This document shows positions 23,598 through 32,719 of a stretch of DNA of 64,000 bases, piece after piece. Where the stretch lies: positions 57,555 through 121,554 of the forward strand of contig JBHYFN010000005.1 of assembly GCA_051859505.1 (NCBI GenBank), read 5' to 3'. Position numbers and translations under genes: made by a program. The stretch is from JAFIEN01 sp051859505. GTDB taxonomy: Bacteria; Pseudomonadota; Alphaproteobacteria; Rhodobacterales; Rhodobacteraceae. Below the pieces are notes generated by a model that made no database searches, was not told the origin of the DNA, and saw only the letters and a list, made by a program, of their open reading frames with translations. Within the stretch, counting starts at the first letter, position 1. Each line of letters starts with the position of its first letter.

Positions 23598-24926
23598 TCA
23601 GGCCAGCATGGCCATCGGGTTTTCAAGGTTGTCCTTGATCGCGGTCAGAAGCTCGGCCCCCAGCGCCCCGTCGATCACCCGGTGATCGACCGAAAGCGTG
23701 ACCGACATCACCGTCGCCACGCTCACCGCGCCATCCTTGACCACCGGCTTCTGCACGCCCGCGCCCACGGCCAGGATCGCGCCATGCGGCGGGTTGATGA
23801 CCGCGTCGAAATTGTCGATCCCGAACATGCCGAGGTTCGAGATGGCGAAGGATCCGCCCTGGTATTCATGCGGCGCAAGCTTGCGGTCGCGGGCGCGTCT
23901 GGCCAGATCCTTCATCTCGGCCGAAAGCGCGGAGAGGCTCTTGTGCTCGGCATCTTTCAGGACCGGCGTGAAGAGCCCGCCCTCGATCGCCACGGCCACG
24001 GCCACATCCGAGGGTTTGAGCTTCAGGATCCGGTCGCCTGCCCAGACGGCATTCGCCTCGGGCACCTGTTGCAGCGCCAGCGCGCAGGCCTTGATGATGA
24101 AGTCATTGACCGAAAGCTTCACCCCGCGCGAGTCCAGCTGCTTGTTGAGCTGGCCGCGGAAGGCCAGCAGCGCGTCAAGCTCGATATCGCGGCGCAGGTA
24201 GAAATGCGGGATGGTCTGCTTGGCCTCGCCCAGCCGCTGGGCGATGACCTTGCGCATCCCGTCGAGCTTGACCTCTTCGAAGCTGCGGTCGGCATAGAGC
24301 TTCATCACCGCCTCGGCGCCTGGGCCCGCGGGGGCGGAGGCGGCGGGGGCCTGAGCCGCTGGTGCCGCGGCAGGTTTGGGCGCACCGGGCTTGGCGGCCT
24401 CGACATCGGCCTTGACGATCCGGCCGCGCGGGCCAGAGCCGGTGAGGGCGGCCAGATCCACGCCCTTGTCGGCCGCGATCCGGCGGGCCAGCGGCGAGGC
24501 GAAGAGGCGCGTGCCGTCGGGTTTTTCGGCGGGGGTTGTGGGGGCAGGGGAGGAAGCGGAGGACGGCGGGGGCGCGTGGGTTTCACCCACCCTACCGCCA
24601 TTTGCCTCGGCCTTTGCCTCTGCCTTGTCCTCGGCCTTGGCCTTGTCCCCGGCGGTGCTGTCGGGAATGTCGGCGGCGCTTTCGCCCTCCTCCAGCAGGA
24701 CGGCGATGGCGGTGTTGACCTTCACGCCCTCGGTGCCCTCGGCCACGAGGATCCTGCCGATCACGCCTTCATCGACGGCCTCGAATTCCATCGTGGCCTT
24801 GTCGGTCTCGATCTCGGCCATGACGTCGCCGGATCTGACCGTGTCGCCCTCTTTCACCAGCCATTTCGCCAGCGTGCCCTCCTCCATCGTGGGGGAGAGG
24901 GCGGGCATGAGTATCTCGGTGGGCAT
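23598..24926 (-). CDS. pdhC: pyruvate dehydrogenase E2, dihydrolipoamide acetyltransferase
   Basis: Core enzyme of the pyruvate dehydrogenase complex, transferring acetyl from lipoate to CoA. The 442 residues contain one lipoyl domain (1-80, Lys43 in EIETDKATMEFE), a long Ala/Pro/Lys linker and a peripheral-subunit-binding domain (LFASPLARRIAADKGVDLAA). A second Ala/Pro linker leads to the acetyltransferase domain, with the active-site SVDHRVIDGALGAE near the C-terminus. The first linker contains RVGETHAPPP, encoded by a copy of the dispersed palindromic repeat at 24574-24595. It is the last gene of pdhA-pdhB-pdhC, separated from pdhB by 12 nt. Confidence 0.96.
   Translation of the reverse strand: MPTEILMPALSPTMEEGTLAKWLVKEGDTVRSGDVMAEIETDKATMEFEAVDEGVIGRILVAEGTEGVKVNTAIAVLLEEGESAADIPDSTAGDKAKAEDKAEAKAEANGGRVGETHAPPPSSASSPAPTTPAEKPDGTRLFASPLARRIAADKGVDLAALTGSGPRGRIVKADVEAAKPGAPKPAAAPAAQAPAASAPAGPGAEAVMKLYADRSFEEVKLDGMRKVIAQRLGEAKQTIPHFYLRRDIELDALLAFRGQLNKQLDSRGVKLSVNDFIIKACALALQQVPEANAVWAGDRILKLKPSDVAVAVAIEGGLFTPVLKDAEHKSLSALSAEMKDLARRARDRKLAPHEYQGGSFAISNLGMFGIDNFDAVINPPHGAILAVGAGVQKPVVKDGAVSVATVMSVTLSVDHRVIDGALGAELLTAIKDNLENPMAMLA
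24574..24595 (-). repeat. dispersed palindromic repeat inside the pdhC linker
   Basis: The plus strand reads GTGGGTTTCACCCACCCTAC after GC. On the coding strand it encodes RVGETHA in the flexible linker after the lipoyl domain. It differs at a few positions from the copies at 26026-26047 and 62928-62983. Confidence 0.8.
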
Positions 24927-24938
24927 CGCGTCCTCCCC

Positions 24939-26306
24939 TCAGCGATAGGTGACCTTGCGGACCGCCTCGATCACCTCGGCCGTCGTCACCAGGGCGAGTT
25001 TCTCGAGATTGGCCGCATAGGGCATCGGCACGTCCTTGCCGGTCAGGGTGATGACAGGGGCATCCAGATAATCGAAGGCCTCCTGCATGATCACCGACGA
25101 GATGTAGCTGCCGACCGATCCCTGCGGCCAGCCTTCCTCGACCGTGACGCAGCGGTTGGTCTTTTTCACGCTTTCGAGGATCGTGGCGGTGTCCATCGGC
25201 CGGAGCGAGCGCAGGTTGATGACCTCGGCCTCGATCCCGTCTTCGGCGAGCTTGGCTGCCGCCTCCATCGCATAGGTCATGCCGATGCCGAAGGAGACGA
25301 TTGTGACGTCCGACCCCGACCGTTCGATCCTGGCCTTGCCGAAGGGGATGGTGAAATCCTCCATCACCGGTACGTCGAAGCTGCGGCCGTACATGATCTC
25401 GTTTTCGAGGAAGATCACCGGGTTGGGATCGCGGATCGCGGTCTTCATCAGGCCCTTGGCATCGGCGGCCGACCAGGGCATCACGACCTTGAGCCCCGGC
25501 ACCTGCATGTACCAGGCGGCGAAATCCTGGCTGTGCTGGGCGCCGACGCGGGCCGCCGCACCGTTGGGGCCGCGGAAGACCATCGGCGCGCCCATCTGGC
25601 CGCCCGACATGTAAAGCGTCTTGGCGGCCGAGTTGATGATCTGGTCCATCGCCTGCATGGCGAAGTTGAAGGTCATGAATTCGACGATCGGGCGCAGGCC
25701 GCCGAAGGCCGCGCCGACGGCGATGCCGGTGAAGCCATGTTCGGTGATCGGCGTGTCGATGACGCGCTTGGCGCCGAATTCGTCGAGGAGGCCCTGGCTG
25801 ACCTTGTAGGCGCCCTGGTATTCGCCGACCTCCTCGCCCATGAGGAAGACCGTGTCGTCGCGGCGCATTTCCTCGGCCATGGCCTCGCGCAGGGCCTCGC
25901 GCACGGTCATCGACCTGGTCTCGGTGCCTTCGGGCCAGTCGGGGGTGGCGTCGGATTGCGGGGTGGGTTTGGGGGCGGCGGGGGCCGTGGGGCTGGCCGC
26001 TTCGGCGGGTTCAGAAGGTGCGGGCGCGTGGGCTTCGCCCACCCTACGCTCTGACTTCTCCTCGCCCTCGGCCAGAAGCGTGGCGATGGCGGTGTTGACC
26101 TTCACGCCTTCGGTGCCCTCGGCGACGAGGATCTCGCCGATCACGCCTTCATCGACGGCCTCGAACTCCATCGTGGCCTTGTCGGTCTCGATCTCGGCCA
26201 GGATGTCGCCGGATTTCACCGTGTCGCCTTCCTTGACCAGCCATTTGGCCAGCGTGCCTTCCTCCATCGTGGGGGACAGCGCGGGCATCAGGATATCGGT
26301 TGCCAT
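24939..26306 (-). CDS. pdhB: pyruvate dehydrogenase E1 beta subunit with N-terminal lipoyl domain
   Basis: Forms the thiamine-diphosphate-dependent E1 heterotetramer with PdhA. The protein is 455 residues, about 120 more than a plain E1-beta, because residues 1-80 are a lipoyl domain (Lys43 in EIETDKATMEFE). This arrangement is known in alphaproteobacteria. A 50-residue Ala/Pro-rich linker follows and then the E1-beta fold (MTVREALREAMAEEMRRDD, FLMGEEVGEYQGAYKVSQG, the HGFTGIAVGAAFGG block and the C-terminal transketolase domain). The linker contains RVGEAHAPAP, encoded by the dispersed palindromic repeat. Its lipoyl domain is nearly identical to that of PdhC. Confidence 0.96.
   Translation of the reverse strand: MATDILMPALSPTMEEGTLAKWLVKEGDTVKSGDILAEIETDKATMEFEAVDEGVIGEILVAEGTEGVKVNTAIATLLAEGEEKSERRVGEAHAPAPSEPAEAASPTAPAAPKPTPQSDATPDWPEGTETRSMTVREALREAMAEEMRRDDTVFLMGEEVGEYQGAYKVSQGLLDEFGAKRVIDTPITEHGFTGIAVGAAFGGLRPIVEFMTFNFAMQAMDQIINSAAKTLYMSGGQMGAPMVFRGPNGAAARVGAQHSQDFAAWYMQVPGLKVVMPWSAADAKGLMKTAIRDPNPVIFLENEIMYGRSFDVPVMEDFTIPFGKARIERSGSDVTIVSFGIGMTYAMEAAAKLAEDGIEAEVINLRSLRPMDTATILESVKKTNRCVTVEEGWPQGSVGSYISSVIMQEAFDYLDAPVITLTGKDVPMPYAANLEKLALVTTAEVIEAVRKVTYR
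26026..26047 (-). repeat. dispersed palindromic repeat inside the pdhB linker
   Basis: The plus strand reads GTGGGCTTCGCCCACCCTAC after GC. On the coding strand it encodes RVGEAHA a few residues after the lipoyl domain. It forms a perfect GTGGGC/GCCCAC mini-hairpin. Confidence 0.85.
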
Positions 26307-26318
26307 GGTCTGCCTCCC

Positions 26319-27320
26319 TTAGGCGTAGATATCGGTCCAGAGCTCGTCCAGCGCGGGCTCGGGGCTTTCCTTGGAGAATTCGGCGGCCTCGTTCACGATC
26401 TCCTTGATCTCGCGGTCGATGGCCTTCAGATCCTCCTCGGTGGCATGCGATCCGGTCAGCAGCATCTGGCGCACCTGTTCGATCGGGTCGCGTTCGTCCT
26501 TCATCTTCTGGACTTCCTCGCGGGTGCGGTATTTTGCCGGGTCCGACATGGAATGCCCGCGATAGCGGTAGGTCTTGACCTCGAGGATATAAGGTCCCTT
26601 GCCGCCGCGGGCATGGGCCACGGCACGCTCGCCCGCGGCCTTGACGGCGAGGACATCCATCCCGTCGACCTCTTCACCCTCGATCCCGTAGGCGGCGCCC
26701 CTCTCCCAGAGTGAGGGCGAGGCGGTCGCGCGCTTCACGCTGGTGCCCATGGCATATTGGTTGTTCTCGATCACGAAGATCACCGGCAGCATCCAGAGCT
26801 CCGCCATGTTGTAGGTCTCGTAGACCTGGCCCTGGTTGGCGGCGCCATCGCCGAAATAGGTGAAGGTGACGCGCCCGTTGCCCAGATACTTGTCGGCGAA
26901 GGCCAGCCCGGCGCCCAGCGGCACCTGCGCCGCCACGATCCCGTGGCCGCCGTAGAAATGGCGCTCCTTCGAGAACATGTGCATCGAGCCGCCCTTGCCC
27001 TTGGAAAAGCCGCCCTCGCGCCCGGTCAGTTCGGCCATGATCCCCTTGGGATCCATGCCGCAGGCCAGCATATGCCCGTGATCGCGATAGGAGGTGATGC
27101 GCTTGTCGCCCTCTTCGGCGGCCGCCTCGAGGCCCACGACCACCGCCTCCTGCCCGATGTAGAGATGGCAGAACCCGCCGATCAGGCCCATGCCGTAAAG
27201 CTGGCCGGCCTTCTCTTCGAACCGGCGGATCAGCAGCATCTCGCGGTAATAGTGCAGAAGCTCGTCGGCCGAGACATTGGGCCGGCTTGCGGGCCTGGCT
27301 GCGGCTTTCCTCGTGGCCAT
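26319..27320 (-). CDS. pdhA: pyruvate dehydrogenase E1 alpha subunit
   Basis: Decarboxylates pyruvate and transfers the hydroxyethyl group to lipoate with PdhB. The 333 residues carry the thiamine-diphosphate motif GDGAANQGQVYETYNMAELW ending at the conserved ENNQYAMGTS. The loop YRYRGHSMSDPAKYRTREE is typical of this branch, and GMGLIGGFCHLYIGQEA is another family block. The ATG at 27320 follows GGGAGG. A short palindrome lies 20-40 nt upstream, and pdhB starts 12 nt downstream. It is first gene of the operon. Confidence 0.97.
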   Translation of the reverse strand: MATRKAAARPASRPNVSADELLHYYREMLLIRRFEEKAGQLYGMGLIGGFCHLYIGQEAVVVGLEAAAEEGDKRITSYRDHGHMLACGMDPKGIMAELTGREGGFSKGKGGSMHMFSKERHFYGGHGIVAAQVPLGAGLAFADKYLGNGRVTFTYFGDGAANQGQVYETYNMAELWMLPVIFVIENNQYAMGTSVKRATASPSLWERGAAYGIEGEEVDGMDVLAVKAAGERAVAHARGGKGPYILEVKTYRYRGHSMSDPAKYRTREEVQKMKDERDPIEQVRQMLLTGSHATEEDLKAIDREIKEIVNEAAEFSKESPEPALDELWTDIYA

Positions 27321-27341
27321 GGGCGCCTCCCTTCGCGGAAA

Positions 27342-27359
27342 TAGTTTAGCCTTAAACTA
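27342..27359 (-). promoter_or_regulatory. palindromic operator candidate upstream of pdhA
   Basis: A perfect inverted repeat TAGTTTA-GCCT-TAAACTA lies 22-39 nt before the pdhA start, in an otherwise GC-rich region. Its size and symmetry suit a dimeric winged-helix regulator (for example MarR or GntR type). No regulator gene is adjacent, so the identity of the binding protein is unknown. Confidence 0.5.
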
Positions 27360-27433
27360 ATTCCTAGCGCAGATCGGCGCGAAGCGCCATGGCGAAAACG
27401 GCAACCGGGCAGGGCGGCCGCTGCATGGCTGGG

Positions 27434-27988
27434 TCAGCTGTCCTGCGGCCGGACAAGGGATTCGGTTCCGGGCGGGATCTCGGCCGCGTCGAAGGCGAAA
27501 TTGCCGGTGACCGGGCGACAGCCGCTGCGCTCTTCGATGTCGAGGCAGACCTCGGCCGAGAACCCGCCGCGGAGGCGATAACCCTCCTCCGATTGCAGGA
27601 TCTCGCGCAGCTGGAAGCTTCTTGGGCCGGTTGCGGGCATCGTATGCCAGCCCTGCACCACCGCTGTCGTGGCGTCCCCCAGCCCCGGCCCGATGCCGAG
27701 TTCCGTGATGACCCCGGCGACATCCGGGCCGGGGAAATCGACCTGCATGTAGAAGCCCGCGGCATCGAGCCTGAGGTCCGAGGGCGGCACCGAAGGGGCG
27801 CTGCGGTTGGACACGGTCCCTTCGATCGCGAGCGTGCGGGCGCCCTCGTCGAAGACAAGATCGCGGCCGTCGAAGCGCAGGGCAAGCTCGCCATTGGATT
27901 GCAACGGCACAAGGCAGCCGCAGGGCACGGAGACGGCGCCGGCGCAGGCGGCAAGCGTGGCGAGAGACAACAGGACAACAGGGCGCAT
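27434..27988 (-). CDS. predicted lipoprotein, unknown function
   Basis: Predicted 184-residue lipoprotein. The ATG at 27988 is chosen because GAGGAG lies 6 nt upstream; an earlier in-frame start gives no signal peptide. The signal peptide MRPVVLLSLATLAAC ends in a lipobox (LAAC, Cys15), followed by more cysteines (PCGC). The mature part looks beta-rich (LALRFDGRDLVFDEGARTLA, then YMQVDFPGPDVAGVITELG) with further Cys near the C-terminus (EVCLDIEERSGC). No family recognised. It is transcribed in the same direction as pdhABC, but lies upstream of the pdhA palindrome. Confidence 0.75.
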   Translation of the reverse strand: MRPVVLLSLATLAACAGAVSVPCGCLVPLQSNGELALRFDGRDLVFDEGARTLAIEGTVSNRSAPSVPPSDLRLDAAGFYMQVDFPGPDVAGVITELGIGPGLGDATTAVVQGWHTMPATGPRSFQLREILQSEEGYRLRGGFSAEVCLDIEERSGCRPVTGNFAFDAAEIPPGTESLVRPQDS

Positions 27989-28077
27989 CGGTACTCCTCT
28001 CACGAATGCGAGAAGCGTCTCATGCAGCGGCCGGCTGGGCAAGCCCCGACATGCAGGGCGCTTGCGGTCGGTGGGGG

Positions 28078-28123
28078 GCGGGATTTTGAAGAAATCCCGC
28101 TCCGGAATTTGGACAAATTCCGG
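28078..28123. repeat. pair of AATTT-core palindromes after the ftsB-like gene
   Basis: Two adjacent hairpins: GCGGGATTT/AAATCCCGC (28078-28100, 9 bp, 5-nt loop) and CCGGAATTT/AAATTCCGG (28102-28123, 9 bp, 4-nt loop). They lie between the stop of the ftsB-like gene and the start of the lipoprotein gene. Likely terminator; belongs to a family with copies near 38.6, 41.1 and 48.4 kb. Confidence 0.75.
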
Positions 28124-28139
28124 CTCCGGCCCCGAGAGG

Positions 28140-28439
28140 TCAGCGGATGATGATCTCGTCGGTGCGGATCAGGCCCAGAACATCGCGGGCGCGTTCGTCC
28201 AGCAGGTCGAGGTCAAGGTATTCATCCGACAGCCGGCGGGTCAGATTCTCCATCCGTGCCACTTCGGCAAGGATCGCGTCGCGGTCCTCGGTCAGGAGGC
28301 GGGCCTCGGCCGTGACCTCGGCCCGCCGCAGGACGCCGTGATTGCCCTTGATCGCGGCCAGGGCGAAATTCGCGCCGAGCAGGACCATCATGCCCAGAAA
28401 GAGCACGGACCCAAGCGCGGGGCGATTTCGTCGGAACAT
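28140..28439 (-). CDS. FtsB/DivIC-family septum formation initiator
   Basis: A 99-residue bitopic membrane protein. The transmembrane segment at about residues 11-30 (GSVLFLGMMVLLGANFALAA) is followed by a coiled coil (EARLLTEDRDAILAEVARME), then DEYLDLDLLDERARDVLGLI. This is the FtsB/DivIC pattern; the family links FtsL and FtsQ in the divisome. I chose the ATG at 28439 over an in-frame GTG at 28445, using GAGG about 8 nt upstream. In alphaproteobacteria this gene commonly lies upstream of pdhA, as here. Confidence 0.88.
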   Translation of the reverse strand: MFRRNRPALGSVLFLGMMVLLGANFALAAIKGNHGVLRRAEVTAEARLLTEDRDAILAEVARMENLTRRLSDEYLDLDLLDERARDVLGLIRTDEIIIR

Positions 28440-28488
28440 CTGCACGGGCCTCGTTCATCCGCCTCTGACGGGCGTTGAGGGGAATCTG

Positions 28489-28510
28489 TCACAAACGAAT
28501 CGCTTTGTGA
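28489..28510 (-). promoter_or_regulatory. inverted repeat upstream of the ftsB-like gene
   Basis: TCACAAA-N8-TTTGTGA, perfect 7-bp arms, 50-71 nt before the start of the FtsB-like gene. Could be an operator or part of the promoter. No cognate regulator can be named. Confidence 0.4.
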
Positions 28511-28531
28511 ATCCCCAAAACGCAGGCTCCC

Positions 28532-28610
28532 GCTTCAGTCACGGCCGCTTCAGTCGCAGCCCCCTCAGTCGCGACCCCCCTCAGTCGCGCCCCCCCTCAA
28601 TCACGCCCCT
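28532..28610. repeat. 15-16 bp minisatellite between fba and the ftsB-like gene
   Basis: Five imperfect units of the form TCAGTCGCGACCCCCC (variants TTCAGTCACGGCCGC, TCAATCACGCCCC) fill the gap immediately after the aldolase stop codon. Confidence 0.75.
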
Positions 28611-28611
28611 T

Positions 28612-29526
28612 TTAGATATCCACCAGCCGCGCCAGCATCGCCATTGCCTCGGCCCGGGGCCGCTGGAAACAGTTGCGCCCGATGATCGACCCGTTGCCGC
28701 CGCCGTCGCGGATCGCGCGGGCATCGTCATAGACCGCATCCGCCCCCTTGGCCGCGCCGCCCGAAAAGACGATGATCCGCCGCCCGCCCAGCGCGGATTG
28801 CACGCAATGCGCCACCCGCGCGGCCTGGGTCGCGATATCGACGCCCTGCGTCTGATAGACCTTCTTCGCCTCGGCCTGTTCCAGGTGGTCGGTCGAGAGC
28901 TTCACCTTGATCACATGCGCCCCCAAGAGCGCCGCCATATGCGCCGCATAGGCGGTCACATCCATCGCCGTCTCGCCCTCTTTCGACAGATCCTCGCCGC
29001 GCGGATAGGACCAGATCACCGTGGCGATGCCGACCGAGGCCGCCTCGCGCCGCATCTCGGCAATGTCCGAGAACATGTCGAGCGCGGCGGACGAGCCCGG
29101 ATAGATCGTGAAGCCGATCGCCGAACAGCCCAGCCGCAGCGCATCATCCACACTTGCCGTGATCGCCTGGGTCTTGGGCGCGGCACCGGGGATCAGCGAA
29201 TTGGCCGAGTTGACCTTGAGGATCGTCGGGATCTGGCCGGCAAAGGTATCGGCGCCCGCTTCCAGCGGCCCGAGGGGGGCGGCATAGGCCGAAAGGCCCG
29301 CATCCACCGCCATCTGGTAATGGTAATGTGGATCATAGGCCGGAGGGTTCACGGCAAAGCTGCGCGCGGGGCCGTGTTCGAAACCCTGATCGACCGGCAG
29401 GATGATCATCCGCCCGGTGCCGCCCAGCTTCCCCTCCATCAGCATCCGCGCGAGGTTGGCCTTCACGCCGGGGGTTTCGCCCTCGTACTGGCTGAGGATC
29501 TTCTGCACGGTTCTGGTCGTCTTCAT
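28612..29526 (-). CDS. fba: class I fructose-bisphosphate aldolase (DhnA type)
   Basis: Cleaves or forms fructose-1,6-bisphosphate in glycolysis, gluconeogenesis and related cycles. The 304 residues follow the DeoC/DhnA-type class I aldolase pattern: RMIILPVDQGFEHGPARSF, GFTIYPGSSAALDMFSDI and SYPRGEDLSKEGETAMDV. The Schiff-base lysine is in AHVIKVKLSTDHL, and phosphate-binding glycines are in VFSGGAAKG and DGGGNGSIIGRNCFQRP. I chose ATG 29526, where the conserved part begins (MKTTRTVQKILSQYEGETPG), with AAGGG about 8 nt upstream. No metal-binding class II motif is present. Confidence 0.92.
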   Translation of the reverse strand: MKTTRTVQKILSQYEGETPGVKANLARMLMEGKLGGTGRMIILPVDQGFEHGPARSFAVNPPAYDPHYHYQMAVDAGLSAYAAPLGPLEAGADTFAGQIPTILKVNSANSLIPGAAPKTQAITASVDDALRLGCSAIGFTIYPGSSAALDMFSDIAEMRREAASVGIATVIWSYPRGEDLSKEGETAMDVTAYAAHMAALLGAHVIKVKLSTDHLEQAEAKKVYQTQGVDIATQAARVAHCVQSALGGRRIIVFSGGAAKGADAVYDDARAIRDGGGNGSIIGRNCFQRPRAEAMAMLARLVDI

Positions 29527-29597
29527 CGGGCAACCCTTTCTGGCGGTGACATCTGCGCCGGGGATAGGCCGGGCAGAGACGCGGCGCAATCCTGTTG

Positions 29598-29662
29598 GCG
29601 CAAACGGGGGGCGCAAACGGGAGACGCAATCGGGAGATGCAAACGGGAAACGCAGATGGGGG
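29598..29662. repeat. 12-13 bp minisatellite upstream of fba
   Basis: Five imperfect units GCGCAAACGGGA (variants GACGCAATCGGGA, GATGCAAACGGGA, AACGCAGATGGGG). It is followed by a 9-bp GC hairpin (29658-29681), which may terminate the upstream exported-protein gene. Confidence 0.75.
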
Positions 29663-29707
29663 CGCGTTTGCGCGCGCCCCCGCCCTCCTCACCCCCGCGA
29701 GGTTGGA

Positions 29708-31312
29708 TCAGTCGCGCCCGAAGCGGGTGCCCAGATCGTTGGCCATCCAGAGCGCAATCGCATTGCCCTGCAACACGAAGGACAGATCGCGCCAGGCTTC
29801 GGCAACCTCCTCGCCGCGGCCATCGAAGCGGGCCTCGATTTCGGAGATCAGCGGGGCCGCCCCCACATCGCCCGCCGCATCGGCCAAGAGCGCATAGACA
29901 TAGGCCGTCGCATAGGACCGCGCCGCGCCCTTGCCCGTCAGATGCGCCAGCGCCAGCGCCCGCAGTTCGCGCGGGTCGTGACCATCGGACGAGATGGCAA
30001 AGACCTCTGCCCAGTCCGGGGTCGCGAATTCGCGCTGCGCCTCGAGCACGGCGAGCGTGCTCATCCGCGCCTCGAGCCGGTCAAGCTGGGCCACCGCGCC
30101 GGGTGCATCGTTCGCAGCCCCCGCAAGCGCCAGCAGATAGGCCTGCGCCGGATCCCGATCCTCAAGCGCGCGGGCCATCAGCGTTGCCGCCTCGGCCGCT
30201 TCGGGGCCGCTGCTCTCCACCACATCCGCCAGCAGTTCCGGCACCAGCGCCGGCGCGCGCGGCACGCCGTCGCCCGCGATCATGCGCGCGGCCAGCGCCA
30301 CCTTGTCGGCATCGCTCATCGTCTCGAGCTGCATGGCCGAGGCCGGCACCAGCCCGGTCCGCGCCAGCGGCACCTCGCGCGCCTGCAGCGCCAGCGCCCC
30401 GATCAGCTCGGCCGGGCTGCCATAGGTCTCGGGCTCGATCACCACGCCGCCGGGGGGCAGGGCGGCCTCGATCGTGATCTCTCCGGGATCGGCGACAAAG
30501 CGTTCGACCTCGCCCATCAGCTGGGCCACGAAATTGCGCTCGACCGCGGTAAGCGAGCGAAAGCCGAAATCGCTCAGGAACAGGGTCAGCGATTCCGTCC
30601 CCATCTCGCGCACCGCCGCCGGATCGCGCAGGTTGCCCGGCAGCATCGCCGAAAGCGCGCCCCAGGCGCCGTTGTCCTGCAGCGTCACCACCGCGCGCGA
30701 GACGCGCACCGCCGGATCGTCGGGAAAGCCGTAGGGGCCGATGCGCGGCAGGATCGTGCCGCTGGCCGAAACATCCAGCGTGGCGAAATTGTTGACCGCC
30801 AGCGTCAGGTCAAGCGCGGTTTCCCCGGTGCGATAGACATAGCCGACCCGCACCCGGCCCTGATCCAGCGTCAGGTCGGAAAAGCCCGCGCCGCGCAGGG
30901 CCATGGCCACGTCACGCTCGAAACAGGCCAGTGTCATCCGCATCCCGATCAGATCAAGGGTGATGTCGCTCACATCCTCGATCGCGCGGCGCATGTCGCT
31001 GGCCAGCGTGACGCGGTCGGCGGTGATCTCGCATTGACCGGCGCTGTCCCACCAGAATTGTGGCCGGATCGTCACCCCCGACAGCGCCACCGTGCCGCGC
31101 AGGACATCGGTGGACATATGGGTATATTCCAGCTCCATCCGGGTGCGCAGTGCCGCGATGCCGGTATTGGCGACGAAAGTGGCGATCCGGTTGGGGGCAA
31201 AGATCTCGGCCAGCGACGGCGACGGATCCAGCGTCTGGGCCGGGGCGGGCAGGGCAAGCGTGACGGCAAGTGCTGCGGCCGTGGCGCCAGCAAGGGGGCG
31301 AAACCTGGTCAT
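29708..31312 (-). CDS. large exported protein, unknown function
   Basis: Predicted 534-residue periplasmic protein. The Sec signal peptide is MTRFRPLAGATAAALAVTLA with a likely cleavage after LPAPAQ (about residue 26). The N-terminal half (30-290) looks beta-rich, with repeated amphipathic strands (YTHMSTDVLRGTVALSGVTI, LDLTLAVNNFATLDVSASGT). The C-terminal half (320-534) is all-helical and looks like short helical repeats (ALEDRDPAQAYLLALAGAAN, GAARSYATAYVYALLADAAG). I do not recognise a named family. It lies 89 nt downstream of pgk on the same strand and may share its transcript. Confidence 0.75.
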   Translation of the reverse strand: MTRFRPLAGATAAALAVTLALPAPAQTLDPSPSLAEIFAPNRIATFVANTGIAALRTRMELEYTHMSTDVLRGTVALSGVTIRPQFWWDSAGQCEITADRVTLASDMRRAIEDVSDITLDLIGMRMTLACFERDVAMALRGAGFSDLTLDQGRVRVGYVYRTGETALDLTLAVNNFATLDVSASGTILPRIGPYGFPDDPAVRVSRAVVTLQDNGAWGALSAMLPGNLRDPAAVREMGTESLTLFLSDFGFRSLTAVERNFVAQLMGEVERFVADPGEITIEAALPPGGVVIEPETYGSPAELIGALALQAREVPLARTGLVPASAMQLETMSDADKVALAARMIAGDGVPRAPALVPELLADVVESSGPEAAEAATLMARALEDRDPAQAYLLALAGAANDAPGAVAQLDRLEARMSTLAVLEAQREFATPDWAEVFAISSDGHDPRELRALALAHLTGKGAARSYATAYVYALLADAAGDVGAAPLISEIEARFDGRGEEVAEAWRDLSFVLQGNAIALWMANDLGTRFGRD

Positions 31313-31401
31313 CCGGGATACTCCTCATGGGTTCAAATGGACGGTCCCCACCGTTGCGGGGATCAGACACCCGGAGCGAGGTCCTGAAAAGTCAGGAAAA
31401 C

Positions 31402-32580
<1,179 letters not shown>

Positions 32581-32719
32581 GCCCAACCCTCCTTGCGTCA
32601 ACTGGCGCCTTCGTGAACCGTGCCGCCCCGTCCGTCAACCGCCAGAGCGGGGCGCCCGCTTGGCAATCGCCGCCCGACCGCATAGGTTGCCGCAACTTCA
32701 CGCCATTACGGAGGGCCAG

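Noticed and set aside
24574..24595. Short RNA gene within pdhC at the palindrome
   Set aside because: The sequence is translated in-frame as part of the linker and matches a dispersed repeat.
23466..26054. Long plus-strand frame antisense to pdhB and pdhC
   Set aside because: The product is His/Arg/Gly-rich low complexity, typical of the complement of a GC-rich gene. The minus-strand genes have clear motifs.
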